Positions 58,695-64,000 of a stretch of 64,000 nt of DNA are shown here, one piece after another (the stretch's first letter is position 1; each line of letters starts with the position of its first letter). Below the pieces are notes generated by a model. The model made no database searches. It was not told the origin of the DNA and saw only the letters and a program-made list of their open reading frames with translations. The translations under genes and the position numbers were made by a program. The stretch comes from Crossaster papposus. Taxonomy: Eukaryota; Echinodermata; Asteroidea; Velatida; Solasteridae. The DNA lies in the NCBI GenBank assembly GCA_037893245.1, contig JBAIAA010000396.1, forward strand, positions 992,001 to 1,056,000. Reading direction: 5' to 3'.

Positions 58695-61540
58695 GCCTCA
58701 ACGTTGATCGAGAATGAAGAGACACTCACAAGCTCGACATCTGAGCCAAAATATTGCCAAATTTCTCACTGGAAAAAAAACCAAACTGTGAGACTCAAGC
58801 TTCTGGACACTGGTGACATGATAATGTTCTCGACATGTATTTGAGCTGCGAACCTCAATGTTGTTCGAGAATGAAGAGACACTCATCAGCTCGACATCTG
58901 AGCCAAAATATTGCCAAATTTCTCACTGGAACAAACCTAAACTGAGAGACTCATGCGTCAGGATACTGGCGGCATAGGCCTAAGTGGCAATACACGTGTA
59001 CATACATACGCATCAGAAAACATGGCTGCGAATGAGGATAATGTTCTCGACATATATCTGAGCTGCGAACCTCAACGTTGTTCGAGAATGAAGAGACACT
59101 CACCAGCTCGACATCTGAGCCAAAATATTGCCAAATTTCTCACTGGAACAAACCTAAACTGAGAGACTCATGCGTCAGGACACTGGCGGCATATGCCTAT
59201 GTGGCACTACACGTGTACATGCAAACACATCAGAAAACATGGCTGCGAATGAGGATATTTTTCTCGACATATATCTGAGCTGCGAGCCTCAACGTTGTTC
59301 GAGAATGAAGAGACATTCACCACCTCCACATCTGAGCTAACATATCGCCAAAATTCTCACCGGAAGATACCAAAACTTTGAGACACATGCGTCAGGACAC
59401 TGGCGGCATAGGCGTATGCGGCAATACACATGTACACGCATAAACATAAGAAAACATGGCTGCGAATGAGGATAATTTTATGAACTTATATCTGAGCTGC
59501 GAACCTCAACGTTGTTCGAGAATGAAGAGACACTCACCAGCTCGACATCCGAGCCAAAATATTACCAAATTTCTCACTGGAAAAAAACCAACCTGAGAGA
59601 CTCATGCGTCAGGATACTGGCGGCATAGGCCTATGTGGCAATACACGTGTACATGCAAACACATCAGAAAACATGGCTGCGAATGAGGATATTTGTCTCG
59701 ACATATATCTGAGCTGCGAGCCTCAACGTTGTTCGAGAATGAAGAGACACTCACAAGCTCGACATCCGAGCCAAAATTATTGCCAAATTTCTCACTGGAA
59801 AAAAAACCAAACTGTGAGACTCATGCTTCTGGACACTGGTGACATGATAATGTTCTCGACATTTATCTGAGCTGCGAACCTCAACGTTGTTCGAGATTAT
59901 AGAGACACTCACCAGCTCGACATCCGAGCCAAAATATTGCCAAATTTCTCACTGGAAAAAAAACAAACTGAGAGACTCATGCGTCAGGATACTGGCGGCA
60001 TAGGCCTATGTGGCAATACACGTGTACATACATACACATCAGAAAACATGGCTGCGAATGAGGATAATGTTCTCGACATATATCTGAGCTGCGAACCTCA
60101 ACGTTGTTCGAGAATGAGGAGACACTCACCAGCTCGATATCTGAGCCAAAATATTGCCAAATTTCTCACTGGAACAAACCTAAACTGAGAGACTCATGCG
60201 TCAGGACACTGGCGGCATATGCCTATGTGGCAATACACGTGTACATACATACACATCAGACAACATGGCTGCGAATGAGGATAATGTTCTCGACATATAT
60301 CTGAGCAGCGAACCTCAACGTTGTTGGAGAATGAAGAGACATTCCCCACCTCCACATCTGAGCTAACATATCGCCAAAATTCTCACCGGAAGAGACCAAA
60401 ACTTTGAGCCACATGCGTCAGGACACTGGCGGCATAGGCCTATGCGGCAATACACGTGTACACGCATAAACATAAGAAAACATGGCTGCGAATAAGGATA
60501 ATTTTATGAACTTATATCTGAGCTGTGAACCTCAACGTTGTTCGAGAATGAAGAGACACTCACCAGCTCGACATCCGAGCCAAAATATTACCAAATTTCT
60601 CACTGGAAAAAAACCAAACTGAGAGACTCATGCGTCAGGATACTGACGGCATAGGCCTATGTGGCAATACACGTGTACAAACATACACATCAGAAAACAT
60701 GGCTGAGAATGAGGATAATGTTCTCGACATATATCTGAGCTGCGAACCTCAACGTTGTTTGAGAATGAAGAGACACTCACCAGCTCGACATTTGAGCCAA
60801 AATATTGCAAAATTTCTCACTGGAACAAACCTAAACTGAGAGACTCATGCGTCAGGACACTGGCGGCATATGCCTATGTGGCACTACACGTGTACATGCA
60901 AACACATCAGAAAACATGGCTGCGAATGAGGATATTTGTTTCGACATATATCTGAGCTGCGAGCCTCAACGTTGTTCGAGAATGAAGAGACACTCACAAG
61001 CTCGACATCCGAGCCAAAATATTGCCAAATTTCTCACTGGAAAAAAAACCAAACTGTGAGACTCATGCTTCTGGACACTGGTGACATGATAATGTTCTCG
61101 ACATGTATCTGAGCTGCGAACCTCAACGTTGTTCGAGAATGAAGAGACACTCACCAGCTCGACATCCGAGCCAAAATATTGCCCAATTTCTCACTGGAAA
61201 AAACCCAAACTGAGAGACTCATGCGTCAGGATACTGGCGGCATAGGCCTAAGTGGCAATACACGTGTACATACATACGCATCAGAAAACATGGCTGCGAA
61301 TGAGGATAATGTTCTCGACATATATCAGAGCTGCGAACCTCAACGTTGTTCGAGAATGAAGAGACACTCACCAGCTCGACATCCGAGCCAAAATATTGCC
61401 CAATTTCTCACTGGAAAAAACCCAAACTGAGAGACTCATGCGTCAGGATACTGGCGGCATAGGCCTAAGTGGCAATACACGTGTACATACATACGCATCA
61501 GAAAACATGGCTGCGAATGAGGATAATGTTCTCGACATAT
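58695..61540 (+). repeat. Mixed monomers with CCTAAGTGG variants
   Basis: Short units at 58682, 59707 and 60950, and B units near 59274 (chimera front) and 60301. The rare CCTAAGTGGCAATAC variant stands near 58979, 61250 and 61464 and again at 63143. The block around 58930-59650 is repeated 2485 bp downstream. The palindrome at 59425 is altered to TACACATGTA, and CAAAATTATTGCC near 59773 has one extra T. Confidence 0.74.
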
Positions 61541-63216
61541 ATCTGAGCTGCGAACCTCAACGTTGTTCGAGAATGAAGAGACACTCACCAGCTCGACATC
61601 TGAGCCAAAATATTGCCAAATTTCTCACTGGAACAAACCTAAGCTGAGAGACTCATGCGTCAGGACACTGGCGGCATATGCCTATGTGGCACTACACGTG
61701 TACATGCAAACACATCAGAAAACATGGCTGCGAATGAGGATATTTTTCTCGACACATATCCGAGCTGCGAGCCTCAACGTTGTTCGAGAATGAAGAGACA
61801 TTCACCACCTCCACATCTGAGCTAACATATCGCCAAAATTCTCACCGGAAGAGACCAAAACTTTGAGACACATGCGTCAGGACACTGGCGGCATAGGCCT
61901 ATGCGGCAATACACGTGTACACGCATAAACATAAGAAAACATGGCTGCGAATGAGGATAATTTTATGAACTTATATCTGAGCTGCGAACCTCAACGTTGT
62001 TCGAGAATGAAGAGACACTCACCAGCTCGACATCTGAGCCAAAATATTACCAAATTTCTCACTGAAAAAAAACCAAACTGAGAGACTCATGCGTCAGGAT
62101 ACTGGCGGCATAGGCCTATGTGGCAATACACGTGTACATACATACACATCAGAAAACATGGCTGCGAATGAGAATAATGTTCTCGACATATATCTGAGCT
62201 GCGAACCTCAACGTTGTTCGAGAATGAAGAGACACTCACCAGCTCGACATTTGAGCCAAAATATTGCCAAATTTCTCACTGGAACAAACCTAAACTGAGA
62301 GACTCATGCGTCAGGACACTGGCGGCATATGCCTATGTGGCACTACACGTGTACATGCAAACACATCAGAAAACATGGCTGCGAATGAGGATATTTGTCT
62401 CGACATATATCTGAGCTGCGAGCCTCAACGTTGTTCGAGAATGAAGAGACACTCACAAGCTCGACATCCGAGCCAAAATATTGCCAAATTTCTCACTGGA
62501 AAAAAAACCAAACTGTGAGACTCATGCTTCTTGACACTGGTGACATGATAATGTTCTCGACATGTATCTGAGCTGCGAACCTCAACGTTGTTCGAGATTA
62601 TAGAGACACTCACCAGCTCGACATCCGAGCCAAAATATTGCCAAATTTCTCACTGGAAAAAAACCAAACTGAGAGACTCATGCGTCAGGATACTGGCGGC
62701 ATAGGCCTATGTGGCAATACACGTGTACATACATACACATCACAAAACATGGCTGCGAATGAGGATAATGTTCTCGACATATATCTGAGCTGCGAACCTC
62801 AACGTTGTTCGAGAATGAAGAGACACTCACCAGCTCGACATTTGGGCAAAAATATTGTCAAATTTCTCAATGGAACAAACCTAAACTGAGAGACTCATGC
62901 GTCAGGACACTGGCGGCATATGCCTATGTGGCACTACACGTGTACATACAAACACATCAGAAAACATGGCTGCGAATGAGGATATTTTTCTCGACATATA
63001 TCTGAGCTGCGAGCCTCAACGTTGTTCGAGAATGAAGAGACACTCACCAGCTCGACATCCGAGCCAAAATATTGCCAAATTTCTCACTGGAAAAAACCCA
63101 AACTGAGAGACTCATGCGTCAGGATACTGGCGGCATAGGCCTAAGTGGCAATACACGTGTACATACATACGCATCAGAAAACATGGCTGCGAATGAGGAT
63201 AATGTTCTCGACATAT
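61541..63216 (+). repeat. HOR of 1676 bp, copy 1
   Basis: Seven long units and one short one (62409), and 7 x 217 + 157 = 1676. Marks are the CCTAAGTGG unit just before it, GACACATATC, GCGAATGAGAATAATG, and CGACATTTGAGCC. The similarity also extends some 100 bases to the left. Confidence 0.83.
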
Positions 63217-64000
63217 ATCTGAGCTGCGAACCTCAACGTTGTTCGAGAATGAAGAGACACTCACCAGCTCGACATCTGAGCCAAAATATTGCCAAATTTC
63301 TCACTGGAACAAACCTAAACTGAGAGACTCATGCGTCAGGACACTGGCGGCATATGCCTATGTGGCACTACACGTGTACATGCAAACACATCAGAAAACA
63401 TGGCTGCGAATGAGGATATTTTTCTCGACACATATCTGAGCTGCGAGCCTCAACGTTGTTCGAGAATGAAGAGACATTCACCACCTCCACATCTGAGCTA
63501 ACATATCGCCAAAATTCTCACCGGAAGAGACCAAAACTTTGAGACACATGCGTCAGGACACTGGCGGCATAGGCCTATGCGGCAATACACGTGTACACGC
63601 ATAAACATAAGAAAACATGGCTGCGAATGAGGATAATTTTATGAACTTATATCTGAGCTGCGAACCTCAACGTTGTTCGAGAATGAAGAGACACTCACCA
63701 GCTCGACATCTGAGCCAAAATATTACCAAATTTCTCACTGGAAAAAAACCAAACTGAGAGACTCATGCGTCAGGATACTGGCGGCATAGGCCTATGTGGC
63801 AATACACGTGTACATACATACACATCAGAAAACATGGCTGCGAATGAGAATAATGTTCTCGACATATATCTGAGCTGCGAACCTCAACGTTGTTCGAGAA
63901 TGAAGAGACACTCACCAGCTCGACATTTGAGCCAAAATATTGTCAAATTTCTCAATGGAACAAACCTAAACTGAGAGACTCATGCGTCAGGACACTGGCG
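63217..64000 (+). repeat. HOR of 1676 bp, copy 2, cut by the window end
   Basis: Repeats 61541 onward, including GACACATATC near 63427 and GCGAATGAGAATAATG near 63840. Near the end it takes on TATTGTCAAATTTCTCAATGG, which in the preceding copy occurs two to three units further along (near 62855). The array continues past the window. Confidence 0.82.

Larger units (their letters stand above)
1..64000. repeat. Tandem satellite array, 217-bp monomer, fills the window
   Basis: The same unit of about 217 bp repeats head-to-tail from the first to the last base, always in the same orientation. Taking ATCTGAGCTGCG as the start, successive units begin at 1, 218, 435, 652, 869 (short), 1027, 1244, 1461, 1678 and so on. 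About 265 full units and 42 short units (156-158 bp) account for all of the window except the insertion at 17831-18018. Units of one class are mostly above 95% alike by eye, and class B differs from class A at about 30 of 217 positions. Base composition of the first unit is 44% G+C. No unique sequence flanks the array here, so its true length is greater than 64 kb. Its chromosomal place (centromere, pericentromere, subtelomere or sex chromosome) cannot be told from the sequence. Confidence 0.98.

Noticed and set aside
1-64000. CRISPR array
   Set aside because: Repeats are 217 bp with no unique spacers; the structure is a plain tandem satellite.
1-64000. Telomere, rDNA, histone or tRNA tandem cluster
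   Set aside because: No telomeric hexamer, rRNA, tRNA cloverleaf or histone coding sequence was recognised in the monomer.

Overview
The whole 64 kb window is one uninterrupted tandem satellite array. I find no protein gene, RNA gene, origin or promoter that I would defend. The basic monomer is 217 bp, about 44% G+C (96 of 217 in the first monomer). It is repeated head-to-tail on one strand from the first base to the last. I estimate about 265 full-length monomers and 42 shortened ones of 156-158 bp. Only one foreign piece breaks the array: a 188-bp insertion at 17831-18018, flanked by a 5-bp target duplication. This organisation is that of eukaryotic heterochromatin (centromeric, pericentromeric, subtelomeric or sex-chromosome satellite). 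I do not recognise the satellite family and cannot name the species. CpG is not depleted, which fits an invertebrate or another lineage without heavy germline satellite methylation, or a recently homogenised array.

Four monomer classes recur. Class A is the common 217-bp type, with GCATATGC and the ending GTTCTCGACATAT or a variant. Class D is 217 bp, with ATTACC, an A-run at GGAAAAAACCC, and CATAGGCCTATG. Class B is 217 bp and about 14% diverged from A, with CACCACCTCCACATC in the front half and AATTTTATGAACTTA at the end. Class C is the 156-158 bp type, which lacks a 61-bp block. Most full-length monomers carry the perfect palindrome TACACGTGTA (an E-box, CACGTG), and class C has lost it. 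Some monomers are chimeras of two classes.

The classes are arranged in several different higher-order repeats (HORs), each local to one zone. From left to right the main periods are: 2861 bp and 2639 bp (1-9.2 kb), 4218 bp (8.6-17.0 kb, two nearly identical copies), 1681 bp (17.5-20.9 kb, one copy carrying the insertion), 3255 bp containing 868-bp tetramers (22.3-27.9 kb), about 2483 bp (30.0-33.8 kb), 1518 bp (36.5-39.6 kb, two copies that look identical), 434 bp dimers and 2484 bp (39.8-44.3 kb), 651 bp trimers (45.0-46.3 kb), 3232 bp with 1025 bp nested inside it (47.5-51.7 kb), 4107 bp (52.9-58.7 kb) and 1676 bp (61.5 kb to the end, cut by the window edge). Nearly every period is a sum of 217-bp units and 156-158-bp units, as expected from unequal exchange in register.

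The many short open frames, on both strands, are a by-product of the repeat. Several begin with TTG rather than ATG, they occur in several frames at once, and because 217 is one more than a multiple of three each monomer shifts the frame. I treat none of them as genes. The points most worth following up are the patchwork of young HORs, the phased E-box palindrome and its loss in class C, the insertion with its matching empty site in the sister copy, and the uneven conservation along the monomer.
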